Source of the DNA: Populus alba
Lineage: Eukaryota; Streptophyta; Magnoliopsida; Malpighiales; Salicaceae
DNA length: 64,000 nt
Reading direction: 5' to 3'
NCBI RefSeq assembly: GCF_005239225.2
Contig: NC_133301.1
Location: 10,912,318 to 10,976,317, forward strand
The position numbers and the translations under genes are program-made. Shown piece after piece: positions 45,479 to 55,980 of the stretch. Every line of letters begins with the position of its first letter. Position 1 is the stretch's first letter. The notes under the pieces are model-generated. The model did no database searches, was not told the origin of the DNA, and saw only the letters and a list, made by a program, of their open reading frames with translations.

Positions 45479-46690
45479 GTATAATTACTCATTTGATGTT
45501 TTCTACTTGTGTTCTCATAGAGACAAGCATGAGCTCCTTGAAACTTATCACCTGTATAATCATATGATTAAGATATACCGAGTAATATAATGTCCGAAAG
45601 TGTAAGAAACCACTAATAAATGTTTGAGGTGGGAAAAGGGGAATTAAACTTCTCGTTATATCGCTTTCCTCCAAAAGCTAAAGAGCTTAGAACATACCTG
45701 TCCCCAAGACGAGCAATTAGAACATCTAAAACTTTCTAACTCTGAATTATGATCAGGGGAAATTACAACCACACACATGCCTCGGGCATTATAATACATG
45801 ATTGCTTTTGTTGTTTGTGTTTTCAAGGTGTGGGCATGCCAATACCTGTCCTCTACTACTTGTTCAAATCTCTGCGTAATAAAATATCTTCAAGTAACAT
45901 GGGCTCTCATAGCTGCCCTTGTACCTCATTGTATATGTTAGTGGCACAGAAGCGTGCGGATATGCTTCCAAGAGCTAGCTTCTGCTGAAGGGAGAGAATT
46001 CTCTTGGTCTAAAATTTTAGATTTTAGGTTCGAGATTGATATATATTAGATTATTGGATAACTGGAATATATATCTATGTTTAACTAATTTCACTTGTAC
46101 AAGTGATTCAAGTTTCGGCTCGCAAACGATGTAACGTCCTAGACAAAGATCATAGGTTGGCCTTTCTCCTTTAAGTTTGTAATTTTCCAAGTGAGTGTGG
46201 TAAGTCTATGTTCCCTGAATTTTATGCTGTGGATTTGTTTTATGCTATGCTATGACAAGAAAAAGAATAATGGAATTCATGGCTAGCCAAACTATGGGTC
46301 GAATGATCCCTACCACTTAATTCATACTTCCCTTTTCCTCTCGTTAAATTCCAACACAAGATCCTGAGACAAAATCCCTTAATGATCATTGCTTTATAAG
46401 GTACAAATTAAATCTCAGAATAGTGAGATTTAGCCTGCAACTAAGTATCCTTTGAGTAGAACCTGCGAGTCTCTTTAACAAGGATGGATCACTGGTGTGT
46501 AGTAATCTAGATTTCGATAGAACCCTACTTGAAAAGCATCCAGATGATTTATTTGAGAAGAAATGAGTAAATCTGCTACACAATGACAACGAGTTTGCAA
46601 GCAAGGGGAGAGAGAGAGAGAGAGAGAGGGTCATAATTCATCATAATTTCCATATCCTTCCTTCTGCAGAATTTCGTTACATATCATGTA
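45479..46690. other. Spacer with a (GA)n run
   Basis: Mixed composition. A (GA)n run lies at 46609-46628. The ORFs at 45749-45988 (+) and 46386-46634 (-) show no recognised motif; the second is partly encoded by the GA run. Confidence 0.4.
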
Positions 46691-46939
46691 CTGTTCTTCT
46701 AGATGACACTACTATCCTTTAATCCAAGCCAACACGTTGGTCAACCCCTTGTTGGGCAAATAAGTGCTTCCAAAACCGACTTGGAAACACAGGTTCCTTG
46801 TCACTACAATCATGCCTGAAAATCCATGTAGATTATACACATTGTTAATGAAAATAGTAGCCACAATAACCGCAGAATAAGGATGGACAATAGCCATGAA
46901 ATGAGGACACTTACTAATCCTATCCATCATCATTATTAA

Positions 46940-47225
46940 AAAAATTAATTTAATCTAATAGCTTAAGTTCTTAGATGAGTTTTCAAGATATCATTTATAT
47001 TATTCTCTAACATGTTCCCTCAAGTGAAAGCTTTTTGAGCTTGAAACTTGGATAAACTCATATTACTTTATGCTTAATTTTTATTAAATAAATAAGGATG
47101 GTGAGATTCGAACTCGTGATCGCTTGGTTATCAAGATTTTGATATCATGTCAAAGAACCATTTTAACTCAATAGCTTAAGCTGTTAGATAAGATTCCAAG
47201 ATATGATTTATATTATTCTCTAACA
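46940..47225 (-). mobile_element. Miniature LTR (TRIM-like) element, copy B
   Basis: Same family and strand as copy A at 45.2 kb. The 5' LTR is 47225-47148 (TGTTAGAGAATAATATAA to TTTGACA). A primer-like TGATATCAAAAT follows, then the tRNA-like ACGAGTTCGAATCTCACC and polypurine CTTGAGGGAACA. The 3' LTR (from 47012) lacks its last ~14 bases. It sits in gypsy integrase; ATGAT on both sides is a 5-bp target duplication, and excising the element rejoins KNVIYM to MMDRIS. Confidence 0.8.
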
Positions 47226-47667
47226 ATCATATATATAACATTCTTACCACACTTAAGAAGGTCTTCTATAAAGTCCATGCTTATGTCATTAAAATGAGTC
47301 AATGATGGGAAGAGGTTGTAGCCTCAAGTGGAAGACATTTTATATTTTGTTTTTTTTCAGTGCACACATTGTATTCCTTCATATACTGTCTTATATGTTT
47401 TTATTACTTTTTCTAGTAGAATAAACTCTCAATTCTTTTAGTAGTGGTATTAACCCAATATTTCCCCCTTATACATGAGTCATGATACATAACAAGTTTA
47501 TTTTGTAATTTAGAATCATAACCGACCATCTTTTTACCTTTCTTGTTTAAGTAATTATTCACCTACTTGTAGTGAGGGTGATAGTTGGGATCCTTAAGTA
47601 TATCATTTCTAAACTCTTTTATAGTGTTTATCATTGAGATATTGTCATATTAAACAATTCTCTCTTA

Positions 47668-48481
47668 AGTTGTGTTTGTTTCTCAGAAAGTTATTTTCGG
47701 GAAATAATTTTTCAAACTTTCATATGTTTGTTTGCTATTAGAAAAGTTAGTTAACGGAAAATACTTTCCGGTCAATAAAAAACACTTTCCAGTCAAAGGA
47801 AAATTTGGTTTGGTTTCCAAGAAAGTGTTTTCCTTTTATTTTTGGCGGAAAACACTTTCAGGAAGTTGTGAAAAAATTAAAAATGTCATATTATTTGCTG
47901 ATTATATCAAATTTGGTCCTCAAACTTTTAATTACTATATATATTTTTTTTGAATATTTTTTTTTTCAATTTCATCCCTTAAATTTAATTTTTATATTAA
48001 TTTTGGTCTTCATTTTTATAATTGTTATTTGTTTTTTTCTTATCATTTTTTAATTGAAATTTTTTATCTATCAAATTTGATCCTCATTCTTTTGATAGTT
48101 AATTTTATTTGAAATAATTTATGAAATGTTAATTATTATTATTTTAATTTCTTTATTTTTTATTTTTTTATTTTTTAGATTTGATCTCTATTATTTTGAT
48201 TATTATTTATTTTATTTGAGATAATTTATGAAATTATATTTTTTTCAATCTTTATTCTCATTCAACTTTTTAATTTGTAAGATTTGTTTCTCATTATTTT
48301 AATAAACTTAAAAAAAAAATATTAATAAGTTATTTTTCAGCTCATTTTCCATGACACAACCAAACACTGAAAGTATTTTTCAATTTATTTTCTAATACAC
48401 TACCAAACATCAAAAAATAATTCACTTTCCCGGAATTCACTTTCCAAAAAAAAAACTACTTTCTAGCAAACAAACAAGGCC
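47668..48481. mobile_element. PIF/Harbinger-like MITE, 814 bp
   Basis: Flanked by TTA at 47665-47667 and 48482-48484. The ends are inverted: AGTTGTGTTTGTTTCTCAGA on the left and, read from the right, GGCCTTGTTTGTTTGCTAGA. Sub-terminal GGAAAGTG/CACTTTCC phrases are also inverted. There is no ORF of note. TTA duplication plus a GTTTGTTT terminus is typical of Harbinger-type MITEs. The host gypsy frame continues across the gap (YVAEALS to ITKRELF). Confidence 0.78.
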
Positions 48482-49310
48482 TTAGTGATTCAAGATAAAG
48501 CTTCAGCTACATAGTTTTTTTTTTTCCTTTCTTGTATTCAATCTTGAAATCAAACCCTAAAAGTTTGGTTAACTATAAGTGCTGAGATGGAAAAGTTATC
48601 TTTTGCTCCATTAGATATTTCAAATTGACATGATATGTTTGAACCTTGAAATGTACGCCCCGAACATAATGTCTCCACTTAGACACTATATTAAGTCTCA
48701 TATGTAGCAAGATTTGTTGCTATAGACCTAGAGATTTGCTAATGTAAGCTATGAGATTTCCTTTCTACGTCAAGAATGCTCTAATTTCACTCCCTAAAGC
48801 ATTTGTTTATATAACAAACACCTTGTTTAAGTCAGGTAAGGCTAGGAATAGAGATTGAGTCATTATCTCTTTTATATTTTTGAAAGCTTCTGATGCTTCT
48901 ATATTCCATACAAATACATCATTTCTTAGTAGTTGAGTTAATGGTTTACATATCAATCCATACCCTTTAATAAATCTTTTATAGTAACTAGTTAGGCCAA
49001 GAAACCTAAGCAACTGTTTGACATTTTAAGGTTTAAGCCAGTTAACCACTACTTTGATCTTTTTAAAACTAATAGAAACTCCCTCTTTGACTATTATATG
49101 CCTCTCTACTTGTTTACTGTCAAACATACATTTATTTTCCTTGACAACTGGTTGGTGTAGTTTGATTAATTCAAATATTGTCCCTTAGTGTTCCACGTGT
49201 GTTTCCATAGATTGGTTGTAGATCAAGATTTCATTGAAAAATACTAGCATAAACTTTCTTGTATCCGTTTTAATTATGTTCATTGTGTCTTTTTTGGTAC
49301 CATATATTCA

Positions 49311-52300
49311 AGAAGAAACATGTCCAATTCCAACAAAAGCATTATTATTTCATCAAATTGTAGTGTTTTTGATCGTTATATAAATCTAGGTAATAATTAT
49401 GAAAAAATATTTAATGTACAAGTTATCCACCAATGCTCAACCATTAAGGACAACAGAGTAGGCAACCTTTCTTCAATAGAGCTAGTTCCAAGCAAAATTA
49501 TAACAGAATGGAAAACTAACCTCTCTATATAATTATTTTTTTGTCACATGATGTTATGTGTTTGTATAAAGTTATTTTAATAGTTTTCATGTTATCAATA
49601 TTGAAGTTTCTCATTTGATCACCTCTACAATGGAGTGGTCGTTCAACCATTGTTTTCATAAAATGATCTTCATGACCATCTTGAATGAATTTATATGGTA
49701 GATGCTTGATTGATACATGAGAAAAAGTGTTCATTGTATTTATTTTGATAGCTATCTTTGGTTTCATAATGTTTATTTGCATTAATAATCTAAAGTTTTC
49801 TTATTTAATTTAGAATTTTTTTTGTTTTGTAGGAGACATATAACGCCATCATGGTTATGGAATTTTATGAAGACACTTTCATCCATCATTCTCAACGATT
49901 CTCAAGTTTTTTTTCCCCAAAGTCTAACCCAAAAAATAGAATTTATTATATTTTTTATGTCTCGACAAAACTTTATTTTCTAAAAGACTAATTCTCTTAG
50001 CGATAGTATGGTACTCCAAGTTATATATTAGTATTTATTACAACAGTTTAATTACTTTTTCTTGCTTTCTGGTTATTTTATTTTTTGTTTTTATTTTAGG
50101 GATAAGATGGTCTTTTTACCATGACAAATGTTTTTTGAAAATTATGTGGAGTTATTTTAGTAATTGTATTTTTTAATTCATAATAAAATTACTAATATAT
50201 ATAACCCTTAAATAAAATAATCTAATGCCTTTTGCACAAGAGCATTTTCATATTTTTATATTTGATAAAACAATATAATTACTACATTATCCTTACCATT
50301 TGAATTTTTTAGCCTTGGCTTCAGAGACTTTGTTGTAATATCATCATGGTTTGTTTATTATTATTGTTTAGTTCTAAGGACATTTTTGGTTTTGTTCATA
50401 TCAAAAAAAAAAGAAAAATAATATGTTGACATATGTCTCGCACACGTTAGCACATCAACCGCTCCATAGCCTTCTAGCGGTGCGCATAGTTGTCTCTGGT
50501 AATTATAACTGGGATCCCACCACATCATTTGACTCATTTTGACATCTTCTTTCTCTTTAGGCGGTGTATGTATGATGGTTTGGCGTGGTTTGACTTGAAT
50601 TATTTTTCTTTTTTTCTTTCTTTTTCGTCTCTTTCTTCCTCAGATTGCGTGTTGGCCTTGCAAAAAATCATATCAACTCTTCAATTTATATTATTTTTTT
50701 ATTCGGTTCATCTTCTCTTATTTGCAATAATTTTATTTACATTGATAATTTCTAATTGAATTTTATTTTTGGTTTCATCATGGTCATTTGATTTTTTTTA
50801 TTTTGTTATTCCTTTTCTTTTGCAACTTTTTTTTTATTTATATTCTTTTCAACGATTTGATCCTTCAAAAATAAATTAGATGAAATTTAAGCTTGTTGAT
50901 TGAACTTAGCTCCATGATTTAATTAATTGCAAGTTTTTTAGATTAAACTAAGTTTAAGAGGTTCTTCGAAATTTGCTTGGTTTTTCCTCTCTCTTTTTAA
51001 GTTGGAATTTTATTCTTTTTTTTTTTGAAGTTTGACTATTTTTTTCTAATTTTTCTTCAATTAAGTTAGCATTGAGTTGTTTGAAAATCTGAATAAGCTC
51101 GAGTGTGGTTTTTTTTTTTTTGTCAATTCTTGTTTTTTCTTTGTAAATTTTTAAATTGTCAATTTAACTAATAACTTGGGACTTGAATGCTTTTTTAACA
51201 TATCATTGATTTATATTAAAAAAATTGTTTAGCCCGTGACAACATAGAGGCAACATATCTAGTTAAGGCTAAATCATTACAATTTACTATCATAATTTTT
51301 AAATATTTCACTATCATTTGAAGTTTACTATCATAGTTTTTAAATACTTCATTATCATTTGAAATTATGCATAAAACCACATATTAACGTATTATTTTAA
51401 GTACTATTGCAAGTGGTTATGATCCGTCAATTGATGAGATATATTGTAACTAGATTAATTCTTATAAAAATATTTATAGATTGATGAGATAAGGCTAAAC
51501 TCCAAAAAGGCTTGTGCTGCGCGTACAATAATAGAATAATAGATCTAATAAAAAAGCTCATAATTTTTTGTTGACATCATTAATTAGAACACGTTCAAAT
51601 TTTGTAAGGGGATTTTATATGTCCAAATATATAGGGAAGTCAGCACAACCCATCAAGATCCAAAAAAGTCTCCAAAATAGTCTAGAAAATGTTGTCCAAC
51701 CAGTTTTGTTATCTTTTCTTTTTATTTTTGGATAGTTTTGTTATCTTTTCTTTTTATTTTTGGATTTTCTAGTTTGATAGAGACTTTTATTGGGGGTTTT
51801 CCATTCTAATTAGAACTCTTAGTTTCATTTCTGTTTTAGCTCGAGTTTTTTAAATTTATTTAACGAGGTATAAGTCTTTTATATTGTAGAATACTTGAAA
51901 TAGTAAAAACAACAATAATATAATAGGGTTAAAAATGATAAAAACAAGTCTTTTATTTGTTTATTTACAACTTTCACACATTTACATTTCATGGTTTTTT
52001 TAAAAAAAATATTGAAATAAATACAAATGTCTCTATTTCCATCATGCTCAAAATGTAAAAGGATATCAATGTTATATATATATATATATATATATATACT
52101 GAAAGCAACCTATAAACATCTTAAAATTAATGATTTCTAACTAATTTTCCCCATGTCTACTTAAAGGATAGACTAAAACCTAAGAATTTAAATATTATTT
52201 TTAAACGAAGCCGTAATATTTACACTATAATTAAAACTTCGCTAACTTTAAGATTTTATGTTTAATCTTGAAGTAAATTATTCTTGAATCCCTGTTTTTT

Positions 52301-52540
52301 AATACAATTATAATTTAGTCCTCCATTTTTATATCTCAATCTCTTTATTCTCATTGATCACTGTATATTTCTAAAGTTGAACGGTTTTCTTTAAACTCTT
52401 ACGTGCCATATAGATGTTTCTCAAATATTATATAAGAGACTCAGAACAGATTAATAGATGTTTTAACAAGATAAGAGGTTGAAGAACTAAGTTGTAACTT
52501 TGTTTAAAATTGAGAGTATAGAAAATAAAATGGTTTTCAA
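49311..52540. other. AT-rich spacer, no gene recognised
   Basis: Long T-rich stretches (50600-51180). A 31-bp tandem duplication of TTTTGTTATCTTTTCTTTTT lies near 51704-51765, and a (TA)n run at 52073-52098. ORFs at 49320, 49525(-) and 50490 show no family match. Confidence 0.4.
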
Positions 52541-52559
52541 ATCAAGTCTCGTCAACTCT

Positions 52560-53290
52560 TCCAATCCAGCAAAAAGGAAGGCAGAAGAGTTAACAAAGAA
52601 GGAAGGAAAGTAGAAATTAAGACTTTCTTGGAGCTCATCAATGGTGAAAGGCCAAGCTACACTCTACTTCTCAACTGGTCTGGCCCTCGCAAGTGGATTG
52701 CTCATGCGGGAGAAAAGGGACAAGATAAAGTGGAGAAAGAGGACAAAAGAAGTGATGGCATCTCCATGTAAGAAAAGAGGGACAAGCCTATGTTTGATTG
52801 GTTTTTTATTGGGATTAGAATAAGCACGCGTTGTAGTCTATTTGTGGTACAAAACCCTAAGGTTGAGGGATCCACTCTCTATCACCATTTACTTTTCTTT
52901 CTTTTTTTCTTCTTTTTTATTTCACTTATACCGTCCTTTTCATCGCCGACATATAAACCCACTCCATTATCCTTCTCTTTTGCCTACCCTGTGAAAAGAA
53001 AGAATCTCTCCATTTTTTATATTACGAAAGAAAAATCTCTAAATGTCAATGTCTAGCTATTTGCAACTCTATCTTGTTCATAGTACACTCAATTTTTCTT
53101 TTTCTTTTTCTTTTTCTTTTTCGTTGTATGTTCAGAGACTACGTTCACATCTCCGATCATTCATCGGTTTTTTCCTTACGAATTGCAACCGTCATCAGTT
53201 AGGTTGCAGTTCTGTTAAAGAGTTCAGTTTATCAATCGATCGAATAAATAAAAAATCAATTTCTTTATATTGAAACCAATTTTTGTGACT
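52560..53290 (+). other. Gene-like island of unknown nature
   Basis: Base composition and complexity rise. One frame (52641-52823) begins MVKGQATLYF and has a short hydrophobic stretch, then a Lys/Arg-rich part. The overlapping next frame reads ERPSYTLLLNWSGPRKWIAH before a stop at about 52770. Neither is recognised, and the start is not supported by any flanking gene structure. Downstream is pyrimidine-rich (52890-53130), resembling an untranslated leader. It may be a small gene, a noncoding transcript or an LTR fragment. Confidence 0.25.
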
Positions 53291-54055
53291 GAATATTTGA
53301 TTGCTAATAATTTTGCAATTGTTCGGTGAGTTGCAAATTTTCATATTTATATCAGCTATAGCACGTCTTCCTTAATTACTACGTCCTTCTATCCTTCTCA
53401 CTTCTGTACTCTCTCAATCAAGCAGTACCCGACGTGAATTTTACAGCTCTGAAGCAGCCTTTGTACAGCACCATCGTGCTTCACCGGACATCAGTGTTTT
53501 CTCTGGCTTCTCCTCCATTTTTCTTTCTCTTGCCTACTCTATCTCTCAAATTCTTAATTGAAACCCCAGTAATCCTGAACTCTATCGTTTTCGCCTCTAT
53601 TTCTTTCCATCTTTCATTCAACTTGTGTTGTTTGTCAACAATATAAATCTTAAAATGTGGCTTCACGAGGGTTCTTATTATTGTTAAAATATAGATTGTA
53701 TATTAGGTAGTTAAAGAAAACTTCATTCGATATTAAAAAGCTCAGAGGTTTACCAAATCAATAGATTTGAATGTTGGAGAGGAAGGCCCAAAACACGCAT
53801 GCTTTTAACACCTGGTGTAACAGCTCCTAGTGCAACAGCAAGCACCCTTTTGATGTTGACAGAAATAGATTAGAAACAATCTTCTTCTCCCTTTAATTTT
53901 TATCTTCAAACTTTTTGTTTATATTTATCAGAAATAAAATAAAATTTTTTTTTTTAATAAAATTATAAAAATTATTGTTTCAACCATGCAGCAAATATAA
54001 TAGAGGCAATTAATACCTTAAAGATAATAATTTTTCACTCCTCAAAGGTTGTTTG
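53291..54055. other. Spacer, nothing firmly recognised
   Basis: Bases 53330-53660 have moderate complexity and a CT-rich part. The minus-strand ORF 53481-53666 and the + ORF 53434-53646 overlap and lack motifs. Bases 53880-54050 are AT-rich. Confidence 0.35.
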
Positions 54056-54790
54056 CAATATCCACCGACATTACACTTATGCTCGTTGCCTATCCCAACG
54101 ACAAACATTACAACAGATTTTATTGAAGGTCTTCTCATATGCAAAGGGAAAGATGTTATCTACGTTGTTGTTCACAACTAAGTATGCTAACTTGTTGTCT
54201 TGTTCTCATCCATATTCCACTTAGTTAGTAGCTTAGCTCTTCATAGACTTGGTTTTCAAGCTTCATAGTTTACCTAGCTCTATTGTTTCGAATAGAGATC
54301 ATGTGGTCTTAAGCTCTTTTTGAAAAGAATTGTTTTCTCTACTAGGGGTTAGTTTGCACTAATCTTGTGGTTATCATCCCCACGCTGATGGCCAATCTGA
54401 AGTGGTTAACAAATGCATTTAGCGTTATTTATGTTGCGTGACAAGATGACAACCTCTCGGATGGGTTAAGTGGTTGCCTCTTACTAGATGATTTATTTCA
54501 GGCCTTATATGGTTATTCTCCACACTTGCATCTGCCCTATTTTCCGAAGGAATCTTCATTTGTGGTTGCAAGATAGAGAGAGGATGGTTTTTGTATTAGA
54601 AATCTACATTTAGAACAAGCTAGATGATTCAATATTAGAGACATGGTGTAGGTTAAGCTTCAGAAGCATACGCGTGTTAGTCTGACTCAAACAAATCATC
54701 AAAAGTTTGATGTTTGAAACTCTATTACTAGCTTGAAAAAAGTTATTCTCAGATTAGTGAAATAGATAGGATTTCGTGTATCAACTCTTT
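54056..54790 (+). pseudogene. Ty3/gypsy integrase relic
   Basis: Plus-strand reading in shifting frames gives the integrase order: TTDFIEGLLICKGKDVIYVV (about 54108-54170), SSIVSNRDHVVLSSF (about 54280), KELFSLLG, then YHPHADGQSEVVNKCI (about 54370-54420). Next are WVKWLPLTR (about 54465) and a tail with LQKH.RV (about 54660). Several stops and shifts show it is dead. No LTR was identified around it. It is on the opposite strand to the gypsy relic at 46.7-49.3 kb. Confidence 0.8.
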
Positions 54791-54894
54791 TATTTTATTA
54801 AATTTATTTGTCCATGATAATGTTTATTGAATTTCGTATCTAACTTCTCAAGTCACTGATATTTACTCATCCAATTATAATTCTTTATTTAAAA

Positions 54895-55077
54895 ATAATT
54901 TAAAATTTCTTATATATAATAGTTTTGAGAAATAAAAATTCCAACAATAGACTGAACCACTTCAAAGATATCTAAAAAAAAAAAATTAATGTAATTTTTC
55001 AAAATCAGACATATCAAACTCAATCATCATAGACCTTTTAAGTTTCTAAAAAATAACTCTATCATTTCTAGTGTAAT

Positions 55078-55121
<44 letters not shown>

Positions 55122-55980
55122 CTTTTTGTCATTTTTTATTTTAATAAAATGTGGATATCTTTTTAAAACATTCCTTTCAAACATAAACCTATCTTAAGTT
55201 TCCAAAGAAATAATCAATCAAATTGTGTCATTCCTTATATCCAGAGCAAAACTTCTTCATAATTGACATTGTTCTCTTGCTTATAATCTTTAGCTACTAG
55301 GTTTGCTTTATATTTTTTTAATCTGACATTCTCCTTTAACTTTATCTTGAACATCCATTTTATATCAATGGTTTTTTATCTTTTTAGAATTGTTATTAGC
55401 TCCCAAATGTTGTTTCTATTAATGGCATCAATTTCAATATTTATAGCCATTTATCATTTTGGCTCTTTTATAACATCTTTGAAAGTCATACGATTACAAT
55501 CTAAAAATAAAGAAAAATAGGAGTAAATGGGTTATCAAATTGATCAATTTTAATTATCTTATAATTACTCATCCATACAGATTTTTTTATAACATGCTGT
55601 GATCTTTTTTCATCATTTGTTAATATTACAAGTGTGCTTTAATCATCTACTAGTTGTGATGCATCCTTTATAGGATTTTTATTTTTCTCATCATTTTCAC
55701 CATTTAAATCCACTAGAATTATTTATTCAACACCATTATTACTCCATGTCTAGACTTTACCTTCCAAAAAAAAAAAAACATAATGCCTGATAACAAATTT
55801 GTTTATGCTAATATTATATAGATTATAAGCTTTTAAATAGTCAAAAAAATAAGAAAAAATATATTTTTCTCTTTTATCATAAAGTATTTTTCCCCTTCCA
55901 ATCTGGAATATACGCATATGCAATACACCCGAAAATTTTAAAATCACCCACTGTTGGCCTTTTTCCACTTTTATTAAAAA
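54895..55980 (-). pseudogene. Ty1/copia pol relic (integrase end and RT)
   Basis: Minus-strand reading: KREKYIFSYFFDYLKAYNLY and HYVFFFLEGKV (about 55880-55760), which corresponds to the post-integrase EKCIFLGYS...KAYRLYNP region of copia elements. Then comes the RT start, IDAINRNNIWELI (about 55420) and IKWMFKIKLKE, KYKANLVAKDY (about 55360-55280). An RT piece LKGLMMIEFDMSDFEKLH follows at about 55055-54995. A (TA)n run at 55081-55119 separates the last pieces. Stops and gaps show decay. Confidence 0.8.
55081..55119. repeat. (TA)n microsatellite
   Basis: About 19 uninterrupted AT units inside the copia relic. Confidence 0.95.

Larger units (their letters stand above)
46690..49310 (-). pseudogene. 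Ty3/gypsy pol relic (RT, RNase H, integrase) with two nested insertions
   Basis: Read on the minus strand. RT C-terminal part: FVLVFFNEIL-like block near 49230, then LLRFLGLTSYYKRFIKGYG (49010-48950), ALPDLNKVFVI. RNase H: LIAYISKSLGL and KWRHYV (about 48780-48660), LKYLMEQKIT. Then YVAEALS (about 48510), jumping an 814-bp MITE to ITKRELFNM (47660). Integrase: ISMDFIEDLLKCGKNVIYM (about 47290-47235), jumping a 286-bp TRIM to MMDRISKCPHFMAIVHPYSA (46930-46870). Stops and frame changes show it is dead. Both insertions leave the frame intact when removed with one target duplication. Confidence 0.88.

Noticed and set aside
7935..51260. Recurring phrases with a CGCG or AGCCCGTG core near 7960, 10025, 19440 and 51230, considered as Helitron or repeat ends
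   Set aside because: No TC start, CTRR end with hairpin, or consistent flanking sequence could be shown.
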